Source: Desulfurococcales archaeon
GTDB lineage: Archaea; Thermoproteota; Thermoprotei_A; Sulfolobales; Desulfurococcaceae
DNA length: 64,000 nt
Direction of reading: 5' to 3'
Assembly (NCBI GenBank): GCA_015520735.1
Contig: WAPN01000033.1
Span: 41,778-105,777, forward strand
Made by a program: the position numbers and the translations under genes. The first letter of the stretch is position 1, and each line of letters opens with the position of its first letter. The notes beneath the pieces were generated by a model. That model was not told the origin of the DNA. It made no database searches and saw only the letters and a list, made by a program, of their open reading frames with translations. Shown here one piece after another: positions 42,663 to 51,716 of the stretch.

Positions 42663-43061
42663 CTATTCCACCTCGATTAGGGTCACGTCTACTCCTCTCC
42701 CCTTTACTATGTCAAAGTCACGACTACCACACATCGGGCATTTGTAGTAGGAGAAAATAGTCTCGGGGACAAAATGTATGGCTTCCCTGACCGTATCGTC
42801 AAAAACACTAATGTCGGGTTTCCACTCGTGCCCACATTTCCTGCACCGCAGTACCGGTTCTTCGTCCTCGAAATCTATCTTTTCGACGTGATAACCCATG
42901 CTTTCTAATATTTCTCTTAATGCGAAGCCCAGTATCTCTTTGTCAATGCTTTGAAGAACCCCTAATTTCACGATAATCCTCTTGATACTCTTTTTCTCGC
43001 CACCGATCCTATGTATGATGTATCTTGCGAGGGCATCGGCGAGAGCCCATTCATGAACCAT
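42663..43061 (-). CDS. hypA: Hydrogenase nickel-incorporation protein HypA
   Basis: About 132 residues. Nickel metallochaperone for [NiFe]-hydrogenase maturation in the cytoplasm. It starts MVHEWALADAL, the HypA N-terminus with the nickel-binding His-Glu, and has two CxxC pairs (Cys73/76 and Cys108/111) that bind zinc, separated by a ~32-residue insert as in Thermococcales HypA. ATG 43061 has GGTGGA 6 bases upstream. Unlike the usual MHE, a Val lies between Met and His; Met removal before Val would restore His at position 2 (inference). Followed by the HypB-type ATPase. Confidence 0.92.
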   Translation of the reverse strand: MVHEWALADALARYIIHRIGGEKKSIKRIIVKLGVLQSIDKEILGFALREILESMGYHVEKIDFEDEEPVLRCRKCGHEWKPDISVFDDTVREAIHFVPETIFSYYKCPMCGSRDFDIVKGRGVDVTLIEVE

Positions 43062-43181
43062 AGGGAGTCCACCAATCACGGAATATGATGTTGTGGGATA
43101 AAATAAATATCATGTAGAGTCTAAAATAGGATATTATGATCCTCTAATAGCTGGCGAGCAATTAACCGGGGAGGTAGTATT

Positions 43182-43793
43182 ATGGTTGACCCTCACAAAA
43201 TATATTTATGGATTGATAGATATCCTGATTTCGCTTTCTACATGATTATTGTGGTAAACATTATAATTCAATTATTCCTGGGAGTCGACCTTTATTTCGT
43301 GGTCTTTGTGCTGGCCCTTATGTTCTGTAACTTCATGATTGTGCTGGCGACAAATCTTTTAATGAAGAACTTGTTAAGGGTGAGCAGGCCCGCCGCATAC
43401 TACAAGGTTCACGGAGATGGTTCGAGGATTTTCAGAGGATCATTTCCCAGCCTCCATGCCCATTTCGCCTTCGCAATGGCCACAACATTTGTTGCGGCCC
43501 TATATATCTATGAGGGATGCCGTTTACTGACGCCTCGAATGCTAGTAGCAATACCTATGATATACTCCATGGCTTTCATTGTTGCGGTGTCTAGGTACTC
43601 GATAGGGGTTCATCGTCTCCAAGACGTTTTGGGCGGAATGTTATTCGGCGTAGCCTTCTCGCTTCCGCTCACATTGTATATTTATGGATCTTTTGACGAC
43701 CTCCCCCTCGTCCTCCAAGCGTTCTTTGGCTTGTTCTTCTTATTCCTGGTCTTTCTCCTCTCACATTATGAGAGAAGGCACGTGTCCGCCTAG
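43182..43793 (+). CDS. PAP2-superfamily membrane phosphatase, second copy
   Basis: 203 residues, about six membrane spans. Phosphatase motifs: LLRVSRPAAY (K/R-x6-RP-like), FPSLHAHFAF (PSGH variant with Leu for Gly) and SRYSIGVHRLQDVLGG (SR-x5-H-x3-D). It probably acts on lipid or polyprenyl phosphates. It differs from the copy at 34826-35704 in size and sequence, so they are not recent duplicates. Ends overlapping hypD by 4 bases, convergent. Confidence 0.87.
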   Translation: MVDPHKIYLWIDRYPDFAFYMIIVVNIIIQLFLGVDLYFVVFVLALMFCNFMIVLATNLLMKNLLRVSRPAAYYKVHGDGSRIFRGSFPSLHAHFAFAMATTFVAALYIYEGCRLLTPRMLVAIPMIYSMAFIVAVSRYSIGVHRLQDVLGGMLFGVAFSLPLTLYIYGSFDDLPLVLQAFFGLFFLFLVFLLSHYERRHVSA

Positions 43794-44938
43794 ATGATTA
43801 GCGGCATGTTCTCCGCCCATATCCTGCATGTTCCCTCACTGCTAACCATACAGGGCCCATAAGGGTTCTCGGGCGTGCATCTCTTCATGAATAATGGGCA
43901 GTCTGTTGGCTTAGCCGCTCCTAAGACTATGTCTGGACAACGGCATCCCGGGAGGTGTTCGCGTGAACCGGGTTTCTCCTCGATGCCTAAGACTGTGACT
44001 AGGTCTCTATTCCTGTATTCTTTCTTTGGATAAGCACCGCTATCAGGTATGTAGCCTATGGCTCTCCAATAGGCGGTTCTAGCCTCGTAGACTTTCTGAA
44101 TGACCTTTTTCGCGGAGATGTTTCCCTCGGGCTTGACAACCCTCGTGTACTCGTTTACTAGGCGCGGCTTATCCTCAAGCTTCATCTCGAGAATGTATTT
44201 TATAGCGAGAAGCACGTCCACAGGCTCAAAACCCGAGACAACGACTGGTATGCGGTATTCTTCTGGGAGGAAAATCCATGCATTGGCACCAATAATAGAT
44301 GATACATGACCCGGAGCTATTACTCCGTCTAAACGTATGTCTGGCCTGTTCTCCAGTAGGTGCTTTATCACAGGCGGTGTGAGTCTGTAGGCATGGAGTA
44401 TCAGGAGATTGTTGGGGATGCTGTGGGCCATGAGGGGGAAAGCAGTTGTAGGCATTGTGGTCTCGAAGCCTACCGCGAAGAACACGTGCTTCTTATCCTT
44501 TTCCCTTAGCGCGTGCCTTATTGAGTCTAGAAAACTATAGACGACCCTAACATTACCGCCAGAAGCATGCGCCTCATACAGACTCCTAATGCCTCTGATC
44601 CTTGTTCCCGGTAGCTTGTACGCGTCTCCATATGTATGTATAACATATCCTTTAAAGCTTAGGTCGATGAGTAAATCGACATAGTATCCTGGCGTTATAC
44701 ATACAGGGCATCCAGGCCCAGCGATGAGCTCTATGTTATCCGGCATTAATGTCCTGAGACCGTAATGCGATATTGTCCACTCGTGCGTCCCACAGAAATT
44801 CATTATTTTTAGAATATCACCATATTCTCTCGCGAGGAGATAGATCTCATCGACTATTTTATTTGCCCTTGGGTTTCTCTCAAAGACTTGTTTAATAGTC
44901 CCGATAATATCGTCTCTTGGCAAAATGCTAAGCACCAT
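43790..44938 (-). CDS. hypD: Hydrogenase formation protein HypD
   Basis: About 382 residues. Provides the scaffold for Fe(CN)2CO assembly with HypC in [NiFe]-hydrogenase maturation. Motifs: MNFCGTHEWT, GPGCPVCIT, GFETTMPTTA, and the [4Fe-4S] region LPGCRCPDI, DCPLF, CTPENPYGPCMVSSEGTC. The start is ATG 44938, because CCATATAAGATC (44961-44970 on the minus strand) is 26-28 bases upstream, a leaderless start; the frame continues to 45016 without support. Separate from hypA by the PAP2 gene. HypC, HypE and HypF are not in the window. Confidence 0.95.
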   Translation of the reverse strand: MVLSILPRDDIIGTIKQVFERNPRANKIVDEIYLLAREYGDILKIMNFCGTHEWTISHYGLRTLMPDNIELIAGPGCPVCITPGYYVDLLIDLSFKGYVIHTYGDAYKLPGTRIRGIRSLYEAHASGGNVRVVYSFLDSIRHALREKDKKHVFFAVGFETTMPTTAFPLMAHSIPNNLLILHAYRLTPPVIKHLLENRPDIRLDGVIAPGHVSSIIGANAWIFLPEEYRIPVVVSGFEPVDVLLAIKYILEMKLEDKPRLVNEYTRVVKPEGNISAKKVIQKVYEARTAYWRAIGYIPDSGAYPKKEYRNRDLVTVLGIEEKPGSREHLPGCRCPDIVLGAAKPTDCPLFMKRCTPENPYGPCMVSSEGTCRIWAENMPLII

Positions 44939-44960
44939 CCGCTCAGCGAGTATTCGAGAT

Positions 44961-44970
44961 CTTATATGGT
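44961..44970 (-). promoter_or_regulatory. TATA box of hypD
   Basis: ACCATATAAG on the minus strand, about 26 bases before ATG 44938, inside what would be an N-terminal extension of hypD. It argues against the longer frame. Confidence 0.5.
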
Positions 44971-45070
44971 GAACGCCCTCTTTTATAGAAATATCGTTAT
45001 TTATCCCTATGCGCAATGTTTCTATACTGCTTTATATGATCCTAACAAGCAAACATCGTTCATCTATAGG

Positions 45071-46306
45071 TTACTTTATCAATTTAACAAGCACTTTTTC
45101 TCCTTCAATATATCCTTCGATATGCCCTGGTATAATCACATAGCCATTGCTTCTCGATAGACTGGACAGTATACCGCTTCCCTTCAGCATGTAGGGCTCC
45201 GCATAGATTATTTCGTTCCCAGTTATCAGCTTGACCCTTATGAGGCTAGTATACCCAACACGGTTAGGCAGGCTCCTACGGAGAACCGCTACAGCTACCG
45301 ATCTCTCGAGGCCTCTTAATCCGTACTTGTTTATCATGGCTTGTCTCAGGATAAGCTCTAGGCCTGTCCATGCGGCGACAGGGTATCCGCTGAGCATTAG
45401 CACAGGCTTATTGTTCACGAGCGCCAAGCTAGTGGGCCTCCCCGGCCTCATCGCCACTCCTCGGAAAACCCATTCTCCCTGGTTCTCGACAACATCCCTT
45501 ACGACATCGCTCTCACTGACGCTCGTGCCTCCCGTGGTCAATACTATGTCGTAACGCCATGTAGCGTACTCGATAGCCTCTCGTATCGCATCGTAGTCGT
45601 CCGGATAGATCCCGAGGTAATCGGCCTTGAAAAGACCGGTCTCCTCAAGATATGCTTTGACGAGATATCCTGTGGAAGCATATATTTTGCCCTCAATGTA
45701 TGGTTTTCCGGGTTCTAGTAGCTCATTACCGGTGCTGATGATCGCGGCAGATAGTCTCCCGTACACTCTGACTCTATCAATCCCGTTACTAGCGATTATC
45801 CCTATGTGCTGGGCCCTGATCCTCTCACCTATTGGAACGATAACTGAGCCTTTAGAGAAGTCCTCTCCTTTCCTCGAGACGTTAGCGTATGGACTGACAG
45901 GAGAATATACTTCTACCTCGTCGCTTATTCTCTTCGTGTCCTCGTACATTACCACCGCGTCTGCGCCCCTGGGCAGAGGAGCACCAGTATGTATCTCGAC
46001 GGCTTCTCCCGGCCCAACCACGTGTTTGTCGGGCTTATCCCCCGGCTTCATGGAGCCCACTACTCTGAGCACGGCCGGGTTGTTTACACTGGCTCCCTGG
46101 ACATCTATCGATCTAACCGCATAGCCGTCAACAGCACTACGGTCGAACTCCGGCATATCGATCCTCGCCACCATGTCCTCGGCGGAATAACATCCCAGCG
46201 AATTAATTAGCTCAACACTCTTGATAGGAAGATTCTTGGGCAGTACCTTGGCTAATCTGTTGACAGCTTCATCCACACTAATCAATTTTCCTAGGAACTT
46301 GGGCAT
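45071..46306 (-). CDS. moeA: Molybdopterin molybdenumtransferase MoeA
   Basis: About 411 residues. Inserts molybdate or tungstate into molybdopterin in cofactor synthesis. Motifs: FDRSAVDGYAV near residue 60, VEIHTGAPLPRGADAV, and GGTSVSESDVV in the catalytic domain. The start ATG 46306 (MPKFLGKLI) has GGTGTGA about 7 bases upstream; 8 more codons upstream are not supported. In hyperthermophiles it probably serves tungsten enzymes such as aldehyde ferredoxin oxidoreductases. It is separated from hypD by 132 bases. Many archaea have two moeA genes; I see one here. Confidence 0.94.
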   Translation of the reverse strand: MPKFLGKLISVDEAVNRLAKVLPKNLPIKSVELINSLGCYSAEDMVARIDMPEFDRSAVDGYAVRSIDVQGASVNNPAVLRVVGSMKPGDKPDKHVVGPGEAVEIHTGAPLPRGADAVVMYEDTKRISDEVEVYSPVSPYANVSRKGEDFSKGSVIVPIGERIRAQHIGIIASNGIDRVRVYGRLSAAIISTGNELLEPGKPYIEGKIYASTGYLVKAYLEETGLFKADYLGIYPDDYDAIREAIEYATWRYDIVLTTGGTSVSESDVVRDVVENQGEWVFRGVAMRPGRPTSLALVNNKPVLMLSGYPVAAWTGLELILRQAMINKYGLRGLERSVAVAVLRRSLPNRVGYTSLIRVKLITGNEIIYAEPYMLKGSGILSSLSRSNGYVIIPGHIEGYIEGEKVLVKLIK

Positions 46307-46434
46307 ACCTGTCACACCACGTTCTCTCATGGATTACTCTTTGCTCTCCTGAGTAGGTTTAGCCTAGAAATAATTAATAATAAATATGATATGACTATAT
46401 GGTTGAAGCCCGTAATTTATGTAAGTGATGCCAA

Positions 46435-47358
46435 ATGACCAGCAAATACATTAAGTTGCTGGCGGTGGCCCTAGTGGGGATAGTTCTCCTTTCAGCAATT
46501 ATTTATGTATCAATATCTAACCGACCCCTAAGCACCACCAATGGTGTCCAGTATGTTCCTAGAGAACTTCTCAAACTCTATGTTTTATCCAGCCTATATC
46601 TAGACAGGGCGAGCTCGTCACTATACCATACTATGTACGATTTACCCTTATCAACTAACATAACCATAGATAATATAGACCAGCTGCTTTTCCGCTATAA
46701 ACAAGACGAGAAGTATCTTCCCCTGGTCCCCGTCACAGGCATTGATCGTTATCTCGTTGGAACCTATGAAACATATAGAGAGATAGCGATCATAGCCAGG
46801 GATGTAATAATAATAAATAATAGTGTCTCGGAAATAATGCCGAAAATGAAAAAGTCACTAAGATCTCTGGTGAACTGTAACTATACTGAAGCCATGAAAG
46901 ACTACCAAGGAATCAGAGACAAGGTAGTCCGCCTTGAGGAAAACATCAGTAATACACTACTTAATCTCACAAGTATCAATACATCCTATATCTTGTCGCC
47001 AAAACATATACAAGTAATCAATAGGACTATAGCACTGCTCAGACAACTAGACGAAATACTCAACAAATACACCACGATAATGGATGAGATCCAGAAAAAC
47101 CCGATCTTGCTGCAAAAAGCATGTATGATAACGTCAGGGAAACACCCAAGCATCGGCAAACAGCTGATCGAACAGGCACAGGAACTGGTCGACCAAATGA
47201 GTAACTCGCAGCTCGGTGGCCTCGAACCCGAGAAAGACGCGCTCGTGGCCCTCATAAGCAACATATTGTCTCAGAACAGTAATGGCGGTCAGGGACAATC
47301 AAATAGTAACGGAGAGGGCGGAGGCGCAGGCTCATATAACTACACGGAGACGGACTAG
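46435..47358 (+). CDS. Membrane-anchored helical protein, 307 aa
   Basis: N-terminal membrane span (about residues 8-27), then a long extracytoplasmic helical domain with many Ser, Asn, Leu repeats, with coiled-coil potential in the middle (EEISN and LLRQLDEILNKY stretches) and a low-complexity tail rich in Gly, Asn and Ser (GGQGQSNSNGEGGG). No family recognised. It begins the cluster of two VWA genes, 2 bases before the first, so is probably part of one envelope or protein-assembly operon. Confidence 0.7.
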   Translation: MTSKYIKLLAVALVGIVLLSAIIYVSISNRPLSTTNGVQYVPRELLKLYVLSSLYLDRASSSLYHTMYDLPLSTNITIDNIDQLLFRYKQDEKYLPLVPVTGIDRYLVGTYETYREIAIIARDVIIINNSVSEIMPKMKKSLRSLVNCNYTEAMKDYQGIRDKVVRLEENISNTLLNLTSINTSYILSPKHIQVINRTIALLRQLDEILNKYTTIMDEIQKNPILLQKACMITSGKHPSIGKQLIEQAQELVDQMSNSQLGGLEPEKDALVALISNILSQNSNGGQGQSNSNGEGGGAGSYNYTETD

Positions 47359-47360
47359 TA

Positions 47361-48275
47361 ATGATAGTTTTCATGAGGCCTTGGATCCTCCTCACTCTAC
47401 CAGTTATAGTTGCGATAATTGTATTAATCCATAAACGATCTACGGGGAGAAAAGTCCGTCTTGCCAGTGCTCTTCAGGGAAAGGTAGGGCCTAGTACTTG
47501 GAAGTTCTTATCAACAGCTATGGCGGTCTCGATGTTGATCATTGCATTGTCCCAGCCAGTTGTCTCTTATCAGGAAAGAACACCTATTAACTCAATAAAG
47601 GATATGATAAAGTACAACGACAAGCTTCCAGCCCAGTACATTATACTAGTAGACGTGTCCCCGAGCATGCATGCTGGGAACCCTCCACGCCTCGATACCG
47701 CGCTGAAAGTTGTCAGAATGATCGTGGACAATATAAGGGATAATGGAACGATTGTGCTTAGCGTTTTCGGCGGCCGCGTGGAACAATTATATGTCGGGAA
47801 ACCCACTAATATATCAAGGATCCTGTACGTGATCAGGAATTACGATATAAAATACACAGCCATAGGGGACGCCATAGGATACGCGGTATCATGCACTCAC
47901 GCATCCCGCCTCCCAAGCATTGCGGTGATAATAACTGATGGAGCCAACAACTACGGTTCCGATCCAGTGCAGACCTATATTTACGCTAACAAGACACATC
48001 TACCTATACTCTTCATAAGAATAAACAGTGATCCCAGGGCTAACCAGTTATTCGCAGAACTAGCAAGACATGACGCATATATTGTTTCAGCATCGAGTTT
48101 TAACCTAAAATCCCTTGAGCCGGTCATAGGGCAGGCAATGCAGCGGATGAAATATACTGCATTAGTAGAGACTGGTAAGAACTACGTAGTAGTGAACAGG
48201 ATCACTAATCTTCCAACAATGATATTCGGCTCAGTGGCACTGGTAGCTATCCTCTTATCGAGGATGACGTGGTGA
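47361..48275 (+). CDS. Membrane-anchored VWA domain protein (BatA/B-like), first copy
   Basis: 304 residues. N-terminal and C-terminal membrane spans (about 7-24 and 285-302) enclose a von Willebrand factor A domain with the metal-ion site DVSPSM (DxSxS, near residue 98), followed by conserved Thr and Asp of the MIDAS (AIGDAIG, ITDGANN). Probably a protein-protein adhesion or complex-assembly module, facing the outside or inside by topology. It is tandem with the second VWA gene, 4 bases away, and with MoxR/DUF58 nearby it resembles Bat-type operons. Starts ATG 47361. Confidence 0.86.
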   Translation: MIVFMRPWILLTLPVIVAIIVLIHKRSTGRKVRLASALQGKVGPSTWKFLSTAMAVSMLIIALSQPVVSYQERTPINSIKDMIKYNDKLPAQYIILVDVSPSMHAGNPPRLDTALKVVRMIVDNIRDNGTIVLSVFGGRVEQLYVGKPTNISRILYVIRNYDIKYTAIGDAIGYAVSCTHASRLPSIAVIITDGANNYGSDPVQTYIYANKTHLPILFIRINSDPRANQLFAELARHDAYIVSASSFNLKSLEPVIGQAMQRMKYTALVETGKNYVVVNRITNLPTMIFGSVALVAILLSRMTW

Positions 48276-48279
48276 GAAA

Positions 48280-49254
48280 ATGATTGTATTCGAGCACCCA
48301 GAAGTGTTCATAATCGCCATAGTCTCTGCAGCGACATATTTCATTATATCGTTGAGAAAATCCAAGAAACTCTACATTAAACACAATAGATTCTACAATC
48401 CGTTGATAAAGTATGTAAAATATAAGACGGGTAGCCAGACAACCAAGGTCTTGATCGAACAAGCCCTAGTCGCCATCTCGATCTTCTTAGTAATATCGGC
48501 TCTTGCTAATCCCTACCTAGTTATAACTGAGTACAAGACTATCAACATCGTGTCACAGGCAAACCTTAGGATCAAGGTTAAGCCAGCCATAGTACTGATA
48601 ATAGATACTTCAGGCAGCATGTATGGGGAAAAGATCGAGGAGGCTAAACAAGCACTAACAAAGTTTGTCGAAATAATAAATGGTAAAGCCGATATCGGCC
48701 TTATATCGTTTGCTTCAACCGTGAAAACAGCAATACCGCCCACAGGAGATACAGGCTTGATCATCAATGCGATCAATAGGCTCAAAGCAGTAGGGGGAAC
48801 AATGTACCAGTACCCTCTAACAACCGCGCTCAACTGGCTGAAAACATATAGGTACTTCAACGTATCCGCATGTGTCGTATTCGCATCCGATGGACTACCC
48901 GCAGATCTTCCCATGGCAGAGAATATAGTTAAGCAGTTCGCATCGCTGGGGATACCAATATACACGATATTCATAGGAAAGTCGAACATAGGATATAAGA
49001 CCCTAGAGGAAATAGCTAGGGAAACCCATGGAAAGTGCTTCCGGGCAAAGAATGCCGCCGAGATAATGGAGAAATATATCGAGGCGGCAAAAGATGTTAA
49101 AACAAGTATTTTACGATCGGTAAACGTCACCGTCACAGATAGAATAAGACTTCAGAAACAACTATACCTGTCATGGTATCTTTATGTAGGCGGATTAACG
49201 ACTTACATTCTAGCCATAATCGTATCTTATAAGACTAGGAGAATTACCTATTAG
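48280..49254 (+). CDS. Membrane-anchored VWA domain protein (BatA/B-like), second copy
   Basis: 324 residues with membrane spans near residues 5-25 and 60-80, a VWA domain with MIDAS motif IIDTSGSM (near 109), AVGGTMYQ (Thr) and FASDGLPADL (Asp), and a C-terminal span (LSWYLYVGGLTTYILAI). Arrangement TM-VWA-TM is the Bat pattern. It likely works with MoxR and DUF58 encoded within 5 kb. The last 11 bases overlap the convergent ABC-exporter gene set. Paralogous to the first VWA, with clear divergence. Confidence 0.88.
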   Translation: MIVFEHPEVFIIAIVSAATYFIISLRKSKKLYIKHNRFYNPLIKYVKYKTGSQTTKVLIEQALVAISIFLVISALANPYLVITEYKTINIVSQANLRIKVKPAIVLIIDTSGSMYGEKIEEAKQALTKFVEIINGKADIGLISFASTVKTAIPPTGDTGLIINAINRLKAVGGTMYQYPLTTALNWLKTYRYFNVSACVVFASDGLPADLPMAENIVKQFASLGIPIYTIFIGKSNIGYKTLEEIARETHGKCFRAKNAAEIMEKYIEAAKDVKTSILRSVNVTVTDRIRLQKQLYLSWYLYVGGLTTYILAIIVSYKTRRITY

Positions 49255-50056
49255 ATCTACTTCTTACTAACCACCTAAAAGTTTCCCTAACTGCCTCGGG
49301 ATCCCTTTTATAATCAATAAATATCAGCGCCAAGCCTACGAAAGCTACAGCCGCAGTTCTGAGAACAGCATCCCTGCTTACCTCAATATAGCCTATGAAC
49401 CGGAACGTTAAGGGGTTGATATAGTAGATATCAATATTCTTCATAACCGAATTTAATATTCCGTTCGCGGCCCAGCTACCGTTAAGGGCTGAATCCACGA
49501 CGTGTCCTATACAGTACAGGTTTTGCGACGGCATTACATTAAGATCTCTTACAAGCGTATTCCTATCTACAACATAGATTATCACCATATAAACATATCG
49601 ATAGCTTGTTAACTTGTTCTCATTGATCCTTAGATCAATACTTATTCCTGGTACTATGTTTATCTCATATATGGTATTACTGTAAGCAACTGCGAGAAAT
49701 CTATTCATAACCTGCGGTTTAACAGCACCCGTTATATGTGGAACAGGCATGTAGGTTCCGATGATCAGGAGCTTAGCTTCTAGGGGGGTATTAAGACTTA
49801 TAGGAGAACCTGATACTTCTAGGGAAAACACGTAAGGTAAGTTCGGGTTTCCGTAGTTTTTGAGAATACTCTTAAAGTCAACGCTTACAATTGCGAAGTA
49901 AGTTTTGCCCCCTATATTGGATGCTATAGAGGCTATGGTCGACGGGCTATTTAACGTGTACATAGTCAATTCTGGTTTTTGAACAGCAGCTATAGCCATC
50001 GCTATAATGCCTACTAGTGATAGCATTATTATTAATATGCCTAGGTAACGAAGCAT
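49244..50056 (-). CDS. Membrane protein of the ABC exporter cluster, 270 aa
   Basis: N-terminal span (about residues 4-26), an extracytoplasmic beta-rich domain (FAIVSVDFKS, LEAKLLIIGTYM, RFLAVAYSN), and a C-terminal span (about 240-258) with a basic cytoplasmic tail. No family recognised. It starts at ATG 50056 overlapping the permease stop by one base (TAATG), so it is translationally coupled to the ABC permease and ATPase and is likely an auxiliary subunit. Confidence 0.72.
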   Translation of the reverse strand: MLRYLGILIIMLSLVGIIAMAIAAVQKPELTMYTLNSPSTIASIASNIGGKTYFAIVSVDFKSILKNYGNPNLPYVFSLEVSGSPISLNTPLEAKLLIIGTYMPVPHITGAVKPQVMNRFLAVAYSNTIYEINIVPGISIDLRINENKLTSYRYVYMVIIYVVDRNTLVRDLNVMPSQNLYCIGHVVDSALNGSWAANGILNSVMKNIDIYYINPLTFRFIGYIEVSRDAVLRTAAVAFVGLALIFIDYKRDPEAVRETFRWLVRSRSNR

Positions 50057-50823
50057 TATACATCGACCTCTCTCCAAAACATATAGCTAAGTAATATGAA
50101 TATAATGTCAAGAATTATAAGAATAATAACTGATTCCAAGTAGGGATTCATTCCGAACACGCCTACCATACTATATGAGGATATTGCCACATAGAGTAGC
50201 TGATTACATATGAGGGTTATACCCTTAAAGATCCCCTCTCCAAGGCTTGGTGTGAATATTGATGCTAATAGTCCTATTGAAAAAGGAATTATTACCATAA
50301 GCAGAAATACTGCGAAAACAGCTAAGGATCTCCGTTTAGTGAAAGCTCCGATAGTCATCCCTATGGTGCCATAATATATCGTCTGTAAAGCACAAATTAT
50401 GAGAAGTTGTTCAAGAGATACGTTTAATCCATACTGTTTGACAGGAACAACTAGTATTGATGGATCAATGATTAGTGCTGGTATGGAGTATATGAGGAGA
50501 AAGACTATGGTTTGGAACACTATACCACCAAATAACCAGGCACTATAATACTCTTTACGTGTCAGTCCGGTTGCCAGATAAACTTGTATAGTCCCCTTCG
50601 ATAGTTCGTCAACCGGCTCAGTAGCTAGAGCACTGATCAATGCCACATATATGAAGAAGAAGAATGGGAGAAGGGATAAGCTCATTGATGGTGAGGAATA
50701 GAAAGCATATGATATTATAGCAGAGAATATGAGTGTAAATACGTAAAATATTCTTATCTGTAGCCCAACAATGTAATCTATGTGGTTTATTATTCTTCTA
50801 ATTGAGTCCTGCAAGCTTTTCAT
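50056..50823 (-). CDS. ABC-2-type transporter permease
   Basis: About 255 residues with six predicted spans and short loops, fitting an ABC-2 permease. Signature-like segments are DELSKGTIQVYLATGLTRKEY and the PFSIGLLASIF stretch. Start ATG 50823 has GGGTGA 6 bases upstream, and the gene begins inside the ATPase gene (26 bases). Transport direction is probably export, since ABC-2 systems often are exporters. Confidence 0.83.
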   Translation of the reverse strand: MKSLQDSIRRIINHIDYIVGLQIRIFYVFTLIFSAIISYAFYSSPSMSLSLLPFFFFIYVALISALATEPVDELSKGTIQVYLATGLTRKEYYSAWLFGGIVFQTIVFLLIYSIPALIIDPSILVVPVKQYGLNVSLEQLLIICALQTIYYGTIGMTIGAFTKRRSLAVFAVFLLMVIIPFSIGLLASIFTPSLGEGIFKGITLICNQLLYVAISSYSMVGVFGMNPYLESVIILIILDIIFILLSYMFWREVDV

Positions 50824-51709
50824 ATAGTTCACCCAGCTCACTGGATACAAGTTCTAATCTGGTCTCATCACCGACGATCTCTCTGAGGAAATATTGGATC
50901 TCATCCACGTCTTCTCCCGTGGCTTTAACGAGTAGGGTATCGCTGGCTATCTCAACGGATTTTATCTTGTCAAATAAAATTAGCTTCGAAGCAAGTCTTC
51001 TTGGATCGGAAACACGTATTCTGAATATGGCGGTAACCCTATATCTTGCAACAATTGTGTTAATGTCGCCATATTCTACTATCTTGCCCTTCCTGATAAA
51101 CACTATATAGTTAGCTACCTGCTGGAGCTCCGGCAAGATATGAGTAGCAATAATAACTGTGACGCCGAGCTCGCTCATGAGATCTCTGATTAAACTTATG
51201 ATTTCCTTCCTAGAAATAGGGTCGAGATTAGCGGTGGGCTCGTCGAGAAGAAGTATCTCGGGATCGCCTAGGAGAGCTATTGCTAGGCCAAGTCTTTGGA
51301 TATATCCTCTCGACAGAGATTTTATGTTGAAGTCAAGATACCTCGTAATACCCGTCAGCCTAGCTATCCTAAACACATCCTGTGAAGCAACGTTCCTAAG
51401 CTTGGCGATGTGCCTGAGAAGAGTCCATACTTTAACTTGGGGATAAATGGGTTTCTCCGGCAAATACCCTATTTTTGAGCGCACCTTATGCTCTTCCTTA
51501 ACAGGGTCTTGTCCAAATACGTATACTTTTCCACGGGTTGGTTTGATGAATCCTAATATAAGTTTGAAGCTCGTCGTCTTGCCGGAGCCATTTGGTCCGA
51601 GAAGGCCAGCGGCTACGCCGCCAGGGATTTTGAAACTAGCATTTCTCAAAGCATAGATGCTTCCTGCTCTTGAACGATATATTTTTGTGACATTATCGAA
51701 TACAATCAA
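50798..51709 (-). CDS. ABC transporter ATPase, exporter type
   Basis: 303 residues. Walker A GPNGSGKTT (about residues 39-47), LSRGYIQRLG signature (variant), LLLDEPTANLDP Walker B and IATHILPEL switch, then a ~85-residue C-terminal domain found in the CcmA/NatA-type exporters. It pairs with the ABC-2 permease and the 270-residue protein. TTG 51709 has GGTGA 8 bases upstream. It directly follows moxR (8 bases), which suggests joint regulation. Substrate unknown. Confidence 0.9.
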   Translation of the reverse strand: MIVFDNVTKIYRSRAGSIYALRNASFKIPGGVAAGLLGPNGSGKTTSFKLILGFIKPTRGKVYVFGQDPVKEEHKVRSKIGYLPEKPIYPQVKVWTLLRHIAKLRNVASQDVFRIARLTGITRYLDFNIKSLSRGYIQRLGLAIALLGDPEILLLDEPTANLDPISRKEIISLIRDLMSELGVTVIIATHILPELQQVANYIVFIRKGKIVEYGDINTIVARYRVTAIFRIRVSDPRRLASKLILFDKIKSVEIASDTLLVKATGEDVDEIQYFLREIVGDETRLELVSSELGELYEKLAGLN

Positions 51710-51716
51710 CGGGTCT

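Noticed and set aside
45627..46124. Long open frame of 165 codons on the plus strand
   Set aside because: Entirely antisense to moeA, low-complexity Ser/Thr/Leu composition and no similarity; a shadow frame.
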